64,000 nucleotides of DNA from Minisyncoccota bacterium. GTDB lineage: Bacteria > Patescibacteriota > Microgenomatia > UBA1400 > PJMF01. The stretch covers positions 62,001 to 126,000 of the forward strand of contig JABHWM010000018.1 of assembly GCA_018657765.1 (NCBI GenBank). The letters run 5' to 3'. The notes beneath the pieces are model-generated. The model worked only from the letters and a program-made list of their open reading frames with translations. It searched no databases and was not told the DNA's origin. Every line of letters begins with the position of its first letter. Positions within the stretch are counted from its first letter, which is position 1. Below are positions 27,619-36,854 of this stretch, piece by piece. A program made the translations under genes and the position numbers.

Positions 27619-27643
27619 CCCCGTCTGTATGACGGGGTTTTTC
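27619..27643 (+). terminator. terminator after the 44-aa gene, possibly bidirectional
   Basis: CCCCGTC-TGTAT-GACGGGG hairpin with TTTTTTC on the plus strand and an A-run on the other side, so it can also end the convergent pyrF transcript. Confidence 0.85.
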
Positions 27644-27687
27644 TTATCTTAATATAAAAGATGAAAAGTGATCCTAAAAAGGATAAT

Positions 27688-28599
27688 TTATAAAACCACC
27701 TCATTAATCTGCTCCTTCAACTCTTTCGCTTTACCTTCAATAATCTCCAAATAATTATCCTGCCCTTGTGCTTCTTTGGGAAAAACAATACCTCTAGAAG
27801 AATTAATAATTGCCCCCAAACCTTCTGGATCAAAAAATACTGCCAATGAATTCAAATCTCCACCTTGTGCACCTATACCAGGAACTAAGAAAATAGACCT
27901 AGGCATTAGCTCTCGCAAACCTTTGGCTTGTTCAGGAAACGTAGCTCCAACCACTGCTCCAATATTTGTATATTTTTCATCAGAACTATAATTGCCAGCA
28001 TGTTTATTTAGCATCCCTGCTAATTTTTCTGAAACAGTTTTTCCATCTACCTCTAGATCTTGAATATCTTTTCCGCCAATATTTGAAGTCTTCACCAAAA
28101 CAAATATTCCTTTGCCATATTTCTGACAAGTATCTATAAACGGCAAAAGGCTATCTTCACCAAGAAAAGGATTAATAGTCAAAGCATCTGCATTGAAAGC
28201 AGCTTTTTCTTCTTCAAAAATATTTGTTTTACCAAGAAAAGCATTAGCATAAGCCTGTGAAGTAGAACCAATGTCACCGCGTTTTGCATCTGCAATAACC
28301 AATAATCCATTGTCATGAGCATAAGCAACAGTATCTTCAAAAGTAGCTACCCCTGCAGAACCGTACTGCTCATAAAAAGCCAGTTGTGGTTTTATTATCG
28401 GCACATGTGGAGCTACTACATCAATTACCTGTCTATTAAAAACACGAATTGCTTCTGCAGCTGCTTGAAAAGTTTTACCATGTTTTTTTATTGCTTGTTG
28501 CTTGATTTTTTCTGGAATAAGCTCCAAACGTGGATCAAGCCCGACACAAACTCTAGAGTTTTTCTGCAAAATAGCAGTAGTTAATTTTTTTGAAAACAT
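27688..28599 (-). CDS. pyrF: orotidine 5'-phosphate decarboxylase (type 2)
   Basis: Last step of UMP synthesis, OMP to UMP. It has 303 residues, the longer type 2 subfamily. The phosphate-binding start is VCVGLDPRLELIP, and the catalytic motif LVIADAKRGDIGST carries the Asp-Lys-x-x-Asp network. Later LTINPFLGEDSL and the FLVPGIGAQGGD phosphate loop are present. It follows pyrE by 6 bp. No other pyrimidine biosynthesis gene is in the window, so the pathway may be partial or spread out. Confidence 0.95.
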   Translation of the reverse strand: MFSKKLTTAILQKNSRVCVGLDPRLELIPEKIKQQAIKKHGKTFQAAAEAIRVFNRQVIDVVAPHVPIIKPQLAFYEQYGSAGVATFEDTVAYAHDNGLLVIADAKRGDIGSTSQAYANAFLGKTNIFEEEKAAFNADALTINPFLGEDSLLPFIDTCQKYGKGIFVLVKTSNIGGKDIQDLEVDGKTVSEKLAGMLNKHAGNYSSDEKYTNIGAVVGATFPEQAKGLRELMPRSIFLVPGIGAQGGDLNSLAVFFDPEGLGAIINSSRGIVFPKEAQGQDNYLEIIEGKAKELKEQINEVVL

Positions 28600-28605
28600 A
28601 TTTTT

Positions 28606-29256
28606 TTATCCCTGATATTTCTTTTCCCACCCTTTTGGATCTTCCATCCAATCAAGCATTACTTTTTTTTGGTCAGCTTTTATTTTTCCATTTTTGATAC
28701 CTTGTTCTACAATCGTTGGAAAATCTACTAAGCTATGTAGCTTTGCATTATGTTTACCAAAACTTTCTTCAACAATTGGAAAACCATAATCACTTATTGC
28801 AAAACAATCCTCTACTATTGCTCCTTCATTTCTCAAAGACTCTACTGCAGCAAGACTACTAATTCCTGTCGAAACATGATCTTCTATCAATAAAACTCTT
28901 TTCCCAGTGACATCACCACCTTCTACCATTTTTTTTGTTCCATGTCCTTTTACCTGTTTTCTAACAAAAACAGAAGGTTTTTTCATTGCGAAAGACAAAG
29001 CTGCGCTATGAGGAATACCTGCCGCTTCAACTCCTGCTATGACATCAAACTCAATGCCTTTTTCTTCAATAATTTTTTTAAATGCAAAGATAATTTCTGC
29101 CCACTGTTCTGGGTAAAAAGGAAAACGGCGATTATCCAAATATACCGGAGATAAAATTCCTGATTTAAAACGAATTGGTTTATCCAGTACAAATCCCACT
29201 GCAGAGATATCTAACAATGCTTGAGCTACTTTCTCGGAAGTGTTTATTTTTGACAT
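28606..29256 (-). CDS. pyrE: orotate phosphoribosyltransferase
   Basis: Transfers PRPP ribose phosphate to orotate. It has 216 residues. The PRPP-binding loop is RVLLIEDHVSTGISSLAAVE, and FDVIAGVEAAGIPHSAALS carries the substrate region. KKPSVFVRKQVKGHGTKKMVEG is the flexible catalytic loop. The ATG directly abuts the U-run of a terminator hairpin that follows ftsK, leaving no conventional ribosome binding site. pyrF follows by 6 bp. Confidence 0.95.
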   Translation of the reverse strand: MSKINTSEKVAQALLDISAVGFVLDKPIRFKSGILSPVYLDNRRFPFYPEQWAEIIFAFKKIIEEKGIEFDVIAGVEAAGIPHSAALSFAMKKPSVFVRKQVKGHGTKKMVEGGDVTGKRVLLIEDHVSTGISSLAAVESLRNEGAIVEDCFAISDYGFPIVEESFGKHNAKLHSLVDFPTIVEQGIKNGKIKADQKKVMLDWMEDPKGWEKKYQG

Positions 29257-29285
29257 AAAAAAATTCCCGCCTATTTAGCGGGAAT
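29257..29285 (-). terminator. terminator/attenuator between ftsK and pyrE
   Basis: Minus strand ATTCCCGC-TAAATAG-GCGGGAAT followed by TTTTTT and then immediately the pyrE ATG. The ftsK stop is about 10 nt before the hairpin and AAAGG lies between them. A ribosome finishing ftsK would cover the hairpin, the same geometry as the rph-pyrE attenuator of E. coli. Confidence 0.75.
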
Positions 29286-29295
29286 ACCTTTCTTT

Positions 29296-31473
29296 TTAAT
29301 CACCCATACTCTGGGTGGAACCTAAATATTCCTGTAACCTTTGTTGATGAACTTCTCTAGGCTTACTCCCATCTGGAGCTCCTACGAATCCTGCTTCAAA
29401 TAACTGATCTAATATACGAGCTGCTCTGGCATAACCCACAGACAAACGACGCTGAATCAGAGAAGCTGAAGCCTTGTCATATTGTGAAAATAACTTGGCA
29501 GCATCATTAAATAAAGCATCTCTATTTTCTCCTGCAGCTCCACCAGATCCACCTTTAACTATTCCCGGTTTATATTTTGAAGTGATATCTTCTTGATAAT
29601 CTGGTTTCTGTCCTTGAGACTTCAAGAAGTTTGTTAAGTTACGAGTTTCTTGCTCAGAAATAAATGTTCCTTGAACACGACTCGGCTTGGCTTTATCAGG
29701 AGAGATATATAACATATCACCCCGACCTAACAATTTTTCTGCTCCAGAAGAATCCAAAATAACTCTAGAATCTGTCTGAGAAGATACATTGAAAGCAATT
29801 CTAGTAGGAATATTAGCCTTGATAAGACCAGTAATAACATCAACAGAAGGACGTTGAGTTGCCAATACCAAATGAATACCCACAGCCCGAGCCATCTGAG
29901 CAATTCTAGTGATACTTTCTTCTACTTCGTTAGGTGCAAATAACATCACATCAGCTAACTCATCGATCACGATCACAATGTTTGGCATCGCTACTAATCC
30001 AGCTAGCTCATTATATGAATCAATATTTTTCACCCCAACTTCGGCCAGTTGTTTATATCTATCTTCCATCAGCTTCACGGCCCACTTCAAGGCAGAGACA
30101 ACTTTACTAGGTTCGACAATAACTGGAGTCAAAAGATGAGGAATATCATTATATGCAGTCAACTCCACACGTTTTGGATCAACCAAAATAAATTTAACTT
30201 CTGAAGGACTTGCTCTAAATAAAATAGAACTCATGAAAGCATTGATAGCTACAGATTTACCAGAACCAGTAGCACCAGCAATCAATACATGAGGCATTCT
30301 AGAAATATCTGCGGCAACTGCTTTTCCAGAAACATCAATTCCCAGAGAAACAGCTAACTTTGAAGGATGCTTTTTCAAGGCAGGAGAACTCAACATTCCT
30401 TTGAGAGTTACAAACTCTGCAGAATGATTAGGAACCTCGATACCCACTAATGAACGACCAGCAATTGGAGCCTCGACTCTAATCTGCCCTGTTGGTGCAG
30501 CAAGAGCCAGAGCTAGATCTGTAGATAAACTGGTAATCTTGGAAAGACGAGTTCCTTTAGAAATTTCTAGAGCATATTGAGTCACAGCAGGGCCAAAATT
30601 AACCTCTGCTACTCTAGCTTTAATACCAAAAGAATCCAAGGTGTTTTCGATTATTTGAGCATTTGCCTTTACATCACCTCTTTGGGCTTTACCACCGGGT
30701 TTATCTGATAAAAGACTTAGTGGTGGGTACTCCCACAAAACAGGCGTATTTGATGGCATTGCGTCCGTTGGGCGAAGAAGATTTTTACCTTCAACTGGTT
30801 TCTTTTCTGAACTGATTTTTTCTTTAGTTTTGGCTTGATCAGAGAGTAACTCTGTTTCTGATTCTATTTTTTTGCCTTCATTAACAGCAAAACCTTTTTT
30901 TATTGACTTACCCATTCCTGGAATCTTCAATTGCTCTAGGCTAAAGCCTTTTTTCTTATCTGAAAAGAGATCTTTAGTTTCTTTATCTGCTTCTTTCTTA
31001 TTCTTTTTCTTACTGAAAAACTTGGTAATTTCTGCAACTGACCATTGAGTCATAACCAAAAAACCAATCACTCCAAAAGAAAAAAACAAAACTATTGAAC
31101 CAATAGCAGTCAACAGATTAGCAAAATTTGTATAGAGGGCTCTACCAATTTCTCCTGTACGACCCAGACCTAAAGTCGAGAACATCATCAGTAATGTACC
31201 AAGTAATACATGAGGTTTTGACCAAACCCACTTTGCTCTAAGTGTGGCCAATCCTGCGGAGATAAACACAAAAGGTAAAAATAACATTGCTAAACCAAGT
31301 TTTTGAGTTAGTAAATTATTCATTTTTTGTAATAAAAGACCTTGTCCAGAGAACGAAACCAAAATAAGCACTCCAAAAGCCATTAGAAAAATAGCTAACA
31401 CAGAATGAGATGTCTCTGGAGGAATCACTAATTTAAGCTGATGCTTTTTTCTTCTTTTTCTCTTTTTTGCCAT
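29296..31473 (-). CDS. ftsK: DNA translocase FtsK
   Basis: Membrane-anchored motor that clears chromosome DNA from the division septum. It has 725 residues. Four hydrophobic segments lie within the first 165 residues, then a charged linker, the alpha/beta motor with Walker A IAGATGSGKSVAIN and Walker B VIVIDELADVM, and RVQGTFIS. The C-terminal gamma winged helix (SASLIQRRLSVGYARAARI, EAGFVGAPDGSKPREV) is intact. The linker is short. The gene precedes pyrE with a terminator between. Confidence 0.96.
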   Translation of the reverse strand: MAKKRKRRKKHQLKLVIPPETSHSVLAIFLMAFGVLILVSFSGQGLLLQKMNNLLTQKLGLAMLFLPFVFISAGLATLRAKWVWSKPHVLLGTLLMMFSTLGLGRTGEIGRALYTNFANLLTAIGSIVLFFSFGVIGFLVMTQWSVAEITKFFSKKKNKKEADKETKDLFSDKKKGFSLEQLKIPGMGKSIKKGFAVNEGKKIESETELLSDQAKTKEKISSEKKPVEGKNLLRPTDAMPSNTPVLWEYPPLSLLSDKPGGKAQRGDVKANAQIIENTLDSFGIKARVAEVNFGPAVTQYALEISKGTRLSKITSLSTDLALALAAPTGQIRVEAPIAGRSLVGIEVPNHSAEFVTLKGMLSSPALKKHPSKLAVSLGIDVSGKAVAADISRMPHVLIAGATGSGKSVAINAFMSSILFRASPSEVKFILVDPKRVELTAYNDIPHLLTPVIVEPSKVVSALKWAVKLMEDRYKQLAEVGVKNIDSYNELAGLVAMPNIVIVIDELADVMLFAPNEVEESITRIAQMARAVGIHLVLATQRPSVDVITGLIKANIPTRIAFNVSSQTDSRVILDSSGAEKLLGRGDMLYISPDKAKPSRVQGTFISEQETRNLTNFLKSQGQKPDYQEDITSKYKPGIVKGGSGGAAGENRDALFNDAAKLFSQYDKASASLIQRRLSVGYARAARILDQLFEAGFVGAPDGSKPREVHQQRLQEYLGSTQSMGD

Positions 31474-31656
31474 ATTTTCCCTAAGGAAATCTCTGTCTGT
31501 GATCTTAAAATAAGTTTTAATAAACTTTAATTAAGATTTATATTTAAAATATTATAGGATATTATGCCCAAAGTCAAGCAGTTCATAAAAAATATAATCC
31601 ACCATCTGGTAAAAACAAACTATAACTCTTCCAATATAGCATAGCCAGAGAACGGC

Positions 31657-33324
31657 TTACACATCTAAAATAACTGGAATAATCATTGGCTCTCGACGAA
31701 TAACCTTGAAAAGTTTTCTAGATAATTTCTTTTCTAGAATACCCAAGATATCTTCCTCTTTCTTGATTTTCTTTGAAGCTTTCTCGAAAATAGCAACTGT
31801 TTCTTGTTTTACAAAATCAATAACTTCATTAGATTCCTGTACAAATACAAAACCTTTAGAAATTACATCCATTTTACTAAGATCTAGTCTGCCATTAATT
31901 CTAGGTAATACCAAAACAACCATTCCTGCTTGAGAAAGAGAACGACGATCAGATAGCACTGATGGACCAACATCTCCAATACCCAAACCATCTACAGTTC
32001 TTGGTTTAATAGTAATAGAGTCAACAACTTTTATCTCACCATTACTAATACCCAAAACCTCTTCATGCTTAGGAATAAGAGTAAATCCTTTTTTATATCC
32101 CAAAGATTGACTGACATATTCTCTAAATTTGGATCTATGACGATCTTCACCACCAATAGGCATCACATACTTGGGATGCAAAAGCTTTACAACCTCTCGT
32201 TGCTCTGCTGCACTAGCATGACCAGACTTATGAAGATCTGGAACAACATCAGGATAAACAACAGTAACGTCATTACCAGCTAACTCATTAACTACTCTGT
32301 AGTAAGGAATTTCACTTCCAGGAATAGCTCCTGCAGAAAAAACAACTTTATCGTTAGGGAAAATCCTAATTTGACGATGTTCACCAAAAACAGCTCTGGT
32401 AAGAGAAGAACCTTCTTGACCCTGACTACCAGCAATAACAATACATAATTCTCTATCACGATATTGCTCTATATCTCTTTTATCGATCATCACACCATTA
32501 GGAATCTTTAGTTTTTTGAGTTCTAGAGCAATCGTTACATTCTGCTCTACAGACCTACCAATGAAAGCTACTCTTCTATTCAATTTCTCTGCAGCATCAA
32601 CTACTTGTTGAATACGATGAATGTGAGAACTCATCAAGGTAATAACATATTTACCCTTGGTATTAATCATTTGTTTTTCGAGTTCCGGACCAGTAAGAGA
32701 TTCAGAACCAGTTGGCTCTAGTTGCTCAACTCTGAGACAATCTAGTAAAGCCAAAACAATACCTTTATTCCCAACTCGTTTCATAGTCTCGAGATCTGTC
32801 TTTACACCATCTATAGGATTATCATCTAACTTGAAATCTGAACCATGGTAAACAGTTCCTTCTGGAGTCTCGATAACTAGATGTTTTGTATCTGGTACAG
32901 AGTGAGTTACAGCCAAAGACATTACAGAGAAATGTTCTCCAAATTTTACAGGCTCCAAATCTTTAAAAACATTCAGTTCTACCGCTAGTTTCTTTTCTTG
33001 AATTTTTTTCTTAACAAAACCAATTGTTAAAGTTGATCCCCAAATTACAGGCATCTTTTCAAACTCTGGCAAGATATATGGCAAAGCTCCCATATGGTCT
33101 TCATGACCATGAGAAATTACCATTCCTACTACTTTTTTACCCTGAGCTATCTGCTCATGAAGGTAAGTTGTATCTGGAATAAGAGTATCTACTCCAGGCA
33201 TATACTCATCTGGAAAACCAATTCCACAATCCACAATGAGAATTTCATTCCCATATTCATATAAATACATATTTTGGGTTACTTTTCCTAGGCCACCCAA
33301 TGGCACTATTCTTAATTCTGACAT
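31657..33324 (-). CDS. rnj: ribonuclease J
   Basis: Metallo-beta-lactamase/beta-CASP nuclease with endo- and 5'-3' exoribonuclease activity. It has 555 residues. The metal motif HGHEDHMGALPYIL lies near residue 74, with SVPDTKHLVIETPEG and YHGSDFKLD following. The beta-CASP region has QGQEGSSLTRA and GSEIPYYRVVNEL, then HASAAEQREVV and VMPIGGEDRH. The C-terminal domain is present, so this is full length. It implies a 5'-dependent mRNA decay route. Confidence 0.95.
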   Translation of the reverse strand: MSELRIVPLGGLGKVTQNMYLYEYGNEILIVDCGIGFPDEYMPGVDTLIPDTTYLHEQIAQGKKVVGMVISHGHEDHMGALPYILPEFEKMPVIWGSTLTIGFVKKKIQEKKLAVELNVFKDLEPVKFGEHFSVMSLAVTHSVPDTKHLVIETPEGTVYHGSDFKLDDNPIDGVKTDLETMKRVGNKGIVLALLDCLRVEQLEPTGSESLTGPELEKQMINTKGKYVITLMSSHIHRIQQVVDAAEKLNRRVAFIGRSVEQNVTIALELKKLKIPNGVMIDKRDIEQYRDRELCIVIAGSQGQEGSSLTRAVFGEHRQIRIFPNDKVVFSAGAIPGSEIPYYRVVNELAGNDVTVVYPDVVPDLHKSGHASAAEQREVVKLLHPKYVMPIGGEDRHRSKFREYVSQSLGYKKGFTLIPKHEEVLGISNGEIKVVDSITIKPRTVDGLGIGDVGPSVLSDRRSLSQAGMVVLVLPRINGRLDLSKMDVISKGFVFVQESNEVIDFVKQETVAIFEKASKKIKKEEDILGILEKKLSRKLFKVIRREPMIIPVILDV

Positions 33325-33375
33325 TTTGTCCTTTCTTAATTAAGTGAAGTTAAAAATCAAAACTTTTTTACAAGT

Positions 33376-34002
33376 TTAAAATAATATTTCTTCTATATTT
33401 CCTTTTAATTTTTTTGTTTGTTTTTGTTGTCCTATCCAGTCTAGAATCTTTTCTATCTTTTGAAAATCAGCTAAAAAGGATATTTTTGTTTTTCCAGAGT
33501 AAAGTGCTGCTGCTGGATGATACATTGGTAAAATAAATATATTTTTACCTTCCCAATTTACCTTGTGTAAATGACCATGAACCTGAGAGATTTTTACATC
33601 TGGTAAAAACTTTCCCATACTAAACCTACCAAGCGTCACGATTATTTCTGGTTGTAAGATCTCTATTTCTTTGTTTAGAAAAGGTCTATAAGCTTCTATT
33701 TCCTCTGGTGTAGGATCTCTATTCTCGGGAGGTCTTACTTTTACAATATTACTAATAAAGACTTTTTCTGGTTTCAAGCCTACTTCTGTAAGAGTTTTTC
33801 TGAGTAGCTTTCCAGATCTCCCAACAAATGGTCTTCGTTGAATTGCTTCATCTTTACCTGGTGCTTCTCCTATCAACATAATCTTTGCACTGGCGTCACC
33901 TTCACCATGTACTAGATCTTCTTTTTTTGTAGCTAAAGGGAGAATATGATATGAATTTTCTATTTCTTGTTGCAAATCCTCGAGCAAAGCAGCTTTATCC
34001 AT
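33376..34002 (-). CDS. family 4-type uracil-DNA glycosylase lacking all cysteines
   Basis: Removes uracil from DNA. It has 208 residues. The catalytic motif is IMLIGEAPGKDEA (residues 41-53), followed by RRPFVGRSGKLL, NIVKVRPPENRDP and MYHPAAALY. Family 4 enzymes carry an iron-sulfur cluster held by four cysteines; here none exists. The usual KCRPP is KVRPP and the usual Cys before RPFL is Tyr. The N-terminal Cys pair is also absent. The fold motifs are intact, so this appears to be a cluster-free variant. An 81-bp gap separates it from rnj. Confidence 0.88.
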   Translation of the reverse strand: MDKAALLEDLQQEIENSYHILPLATKKEDLVHGEGDASAKIMLIGEAPGKDEAIQRRPFVGRSGKLLRKTLTEVGLKPEKVFISNIVKVRPPENRDPTPEEIEAYRPFLNKEIEILQPEIIVTLGRFSMGKFLPDVKISQVHGHLHKVNWEGKNIFILPMYHPAAALYSGKTKISFLADFQKIEKILDWIGQQKQTKKLKGNIEEILF

Positions 34003-34116
34003 TGGTATATGATAACACAGAAGTGGGTTTTTTCTTGTTTTTGGTGAAATTTAAGTATTTAGTACCTAAAATAGCAAAAAAGTAATATGGATAATTAGCT
34101 AAAATAAATACCAATA

Positions 34117-34140
34117 CAAAAGGGAGCCGGAGGGCTCCCT
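34117..34140 (-). terminator. terminator after the 67-aa gene
   Basis: AGGGAGCC-GGAG-GGCTCCCT hairpin (34121-34140), with TTTTGT following on the minus strand. It ends the cluster of unknown genes at 34174-38546. Confidence 0.75.
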
Positions 34141-34173
34141 TTATTTAGTTTTCTGTTTTAATAAATTTAAAAA

Positions 34174-34377
34174 CTAATTATCTTCAGCTTTTTCTTCTAC
34201 TATGACTTCTTCCATTTCTTTAACTAATTCACCAGATCTATCAGCAGAATCTGCTTGAGCTTGAGTAAGAGCAGCCATTGTTCGAAGTTTCTCTTCAGAA
34301 ACACCCAAATCTTCAATATCTTTATAAAAATCATCAGCGGATTGAGTCTGAGAGTTTTGTGCTTGTTGGTCTTGCAT
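34174..34377 (-). CDS. small acidic protein, 67 aa
   Basis: 67 residues, Gln-rich N-terminus (MQDQQAQNSQTQSADD), then an acidic helix-prone region (GVSEEKLRTMAALTQAQAD) and a Glu-rich tail. There is no membrane segment and no known motif. A good ribosome binding site (AAAGGATAAAA) precedes the ATG. It lies 41 bp after the 757-aa gene and before a terminator, so it is the last gene of that unit. It may be a partner or chaperone of the 757-aa protein; that is a guess from position. Confidence 0.6.
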   Translation of the reverse strand: MQDQQAQNSQTQSADDFYKDIEDLGVSEEKLRTMAALTQAQADSADRSGELVKEMEEVIVEEKAEDN

Positions 34378-34418
34378 AATTTTATCCTTTTTTTATTTTA
34401 TTTAGTTAAACTTAATAA

Positions 34419-36692
34419 CTACTTAAATGCTGCTAATTCTTCAGCCATTCTACTAGCCAGCTCATCTTGACCTGCTTCTCTGAGATCTTTAACTATTTTC
34501 CTCAAATTTTTAACAGCCTCTTTATTATCTTTTTTAAGAGCAGCCTCCTCTTTTTTAGCTGATTTACCAGCTCCTATACCTACTTTTTCTGCTAATCCAG
34601 AGAGAATATTTAAAGAAGCCCAGCCACTTGATATACCAGCTGCTACTTTTACTGATTTTGGAGAATTATCTACAATAAATCTAGCAAATTCAACAGCTTT
34701 ACCTGTAGCTTCAGCTCCAACGGCTGATGCACTAACTGCCCATACTCTCAATTTTTCTAAAATATCAGGAGCTGACTCAACAGCTACTCGTGATCCTTCA
34801 GCTATGGCTTGACCAGAACTTTCTAATAATCCAGGGCCTAGCTCTGCAATTGCCACTCCACCAATAGTTGCCAATCCTGCAGCAGCAAAATATCTTATTA
34901 TTTTATCTACAGTTGGTTTTTCATCTGTGATTCTTTTACTAAGGCGCTTGAGAATTTTTGTGTAGTACTCTCTTCTTTCTTTTTGAGTTTTAAGTTCAGA
35001 TGCAGTATTTTGTTTCTCTGAAGAAGATGCTTCTTTTCTGTTTGTTATAATTCTTGACTGAACAATAACTTCTGAAGCTATCTTATTTTTTGTAAACTCT
35101 AATACTGACTTTGCTTGCATAATTCTCTCTGCCAGTACCATGAGTTGATCAGCTGCTTCTGGATGATTTTCTACATGATCTCTCAAACTATCATAAGATA
35201 TTAGCAATTTGGCATATTCTCCATAAGCTTGGAGTGCATTCTCATACATAGATCCAGGAACAACCTCATGTTTATCATAAATTTTTTGGTTTTTATTTTC
35301 GTCAGTCATCTTTCCACCAACTTTTTCCATAACCTCTGTTTTTTGATCTCTATTAAGAGCACCAAACATTTCATTTGGTTTGATAAGTTCTTTGAAAATA
35401 TCTCCAGAGGCTTGTCTCATTGTTTCTCTATCTAAAACAATAGCTTCTGAAACTCCATTAACTACTCCCTTTGATACTTGCCATGGGGCAATTGCTTCAA
35501 GTAATGCTGCTCTAATTTCTTTGGCTTTTCCTGGGAAACGTTGTTCCATACTCATAGCAATCTTTTTGAGAGGACGGATAACATCCATAGATTTTCTAGA
35601 AAAATCAATTGCTTTAACTCTAGCAGTAATTAACTTATCAATAGTAAGATCTGCAGCAGATTTTGGAAGAGCATCTACTACTTCCCAGCCTAATTCAAAA
35701 GCTTCTTCTTGAGCTTTCTCGCTAGACTCTACCTGCTTACCTTCATACTCCCAAGAAAGATCTTTATCTTCTCCTCTAGAATCAAGAACTAATTGTTTAG
35801 TTTCTGTAATACTTTTCAGAGCATCATTAAATCCTTCTAAAAGCTCAGCCATACTTACATTACTTTTTTCAAGTTCTTCTCTTGTTGCTGGATCATTCAA
35901 TAATTCACTTAATGATTCCATTGCTCCGCCTGTTTTTCCACCAAAACTAGCTGATTCCATGATTAATGCTGTTAAAGATTTCAAAACAACTGGGCCAACT
36001 TTTTTTGCGAGTTCAGTACTTCCCAAACTTTTCTCCAAAAGAGCTGGAAGTTGACTATCTCTAACTTGATCAAATTTAACTGCAGCATCTAGGTTACCCA
36101 TAATGTCACTGATAAGTTTTGATCCTTCAATAGTGCTTTCTGCTCTTCTTTGAGAACGCTCTGATGTTTCTTCTTCTGGTTTTTCATCAGTAGTTTCACT
36201 AACTTCTTCTGCAGCTTTCTCCTTCTTTAAACCTAAAGTTTTTAGAACTGGAACAACTCTCTCTGCTACTAAACTAGAGATTCTTCCTTTTATCTCACGA
36301 CCAATTACTGCTTCAACTTCCGTTCTAATTTTCTCTGTAACTTTTATTCCAGCTTCCTTCAATTTAGCAATTATCACTTCATCTGAAAGATCTTTATGAA
36401 TAGAGTCCTTTAGATTTCCTGCTGTTAATTCAATATTTTTACCAAGTTGTCCTGCTCTATCTCCTACAACATCAACTCCTTTTCCAAACTTATCAGCAAC
36501 TTCACCAGCTGCATGTCCTGCCTTTACAGCAGTATCAGTTACCAAATTCACCCCTTGGGTAGCTCTTGTTACAGCAGCACCTTCTTCGGCTCTTTTCCCC
36601 AAACTATTTGCTATTTTATTTTCTTTAATTTTTTGACCAAATCCAGACATTTTTTCTTTAAAACTTGGCTTTGGAGAAGAACCTTCTGTCAT
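34419..36692 (-). CDS. large helical protein of unknown function
   Basis: 757 residues, mostly charged and alanine-rich with predicted long helices. The N-terminal 100 residues are Gly/Ala/Val repetitive (AGHAAGEVADKFGKGVDVVG). An acidic linker lies at about 165-185. A hydrophobic stretch lies at about 598-620 (YFAAAGLATIGGVAIAEL) and a weaker one near 685-705. The end is a charged coiled-coil-like tail. I recognise no domain. A possible promoter precedes it, a Lon-like ATPase is upstream and a 67-aa gene downstream. It is the largest unassigned protein in the window. Confidence 0.7.
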   Translation of the reverse strand: MTEGSSPKPSFKEKMSGFGQKIKENKIANSLGKRAEEGAAVTRATQGVNLVTDTAVKAGHAAGEVADKFGKGVDVVGDRAGQLGKNIELTAGNLKDSIHKDLSDEVIIAKLKEAGIKVTEKIRTEVEAVIGREIKGRISSLVAERVVPVLKTLGLKKEKAAEEVSETTDEKPEEETSERSQRRAESTIEGSKLISDIMGNLDAAVKFDQVRDSQLPALLEKSLGSTELAKKVGPVVLKSLTALIMESASFGGKTGGAMESLSELLNDPATREELEKSNVSMAELLEGFNDALKSITETKQLVLDSRGEDKDLSWEYEGKQVESSEKAQEEAFELGWEVVDALPKSAADLTIDKLITARVKAIDFSRKSMDVIRPLKKIAMSMEQRFPGKAKEIRAALLEAIAPWQVSKGVVNGVSEAIVLDRETMRQASGDIFKELIKPNEMFGALNRDQKTEVMEKVGGKMTDENKNQKIYDKHEVVPGSMYENALQAYGEYAKLLISYDSLRDHVENHPEAADQLMVLAERIMQAKSVLEFTKNKIASEVIVQSRIITNRKEASSSEKQNTASELKTQKERREYYTKILKRLSKRITDEKPTVDKIIRYFAAAGLATIGGVAIAELGPGLLESSGQAIAEGSRVAVESAPDILEKLRVWAVSASAVGAEATGKAVEFARFIVDNSPKSVKVAAGISSGWASLNILSGLAEKVGIGAGKSAKKEEAALKKDNKEAVKNLRKIVKDLREAGQDELASRMAEELAAFK

Positions 36693-36753
36693 AATTTCTT
36701 TCTTATAATAATTAACTTACTTACTAAAATTACTAATAATACATACAAGATCT

Positions 36754-36783
36754 ATTAGACATCAAAACTACCCCTTCAGTCAA
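36754..36783 (-). promoter_or_regulatory. candidate promoter of the 757-aa gene
   Basis: Minus strand TTGACT (36778-36783), 18-bp spacer, TCTAAT (36754-36759) in the 160-bp gap after the Lon-like ATPase gene. The -10 element is imperfect. Confidence 0.35.
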
Positions 36784-36854
36784 TATATTTAAATCATACA
36801 AACTAGATCAGTTAACCCAAGAAGCATAATTTATAAAAAAATAAAACAAAAAAC

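Noticed and set aside
34419..36692. 757-aa protein as a phage tape-measure protein
   Set aside because: Length and helicity fit loosely, but there are no other phage genes nearby and the neighbours are chromosomal.
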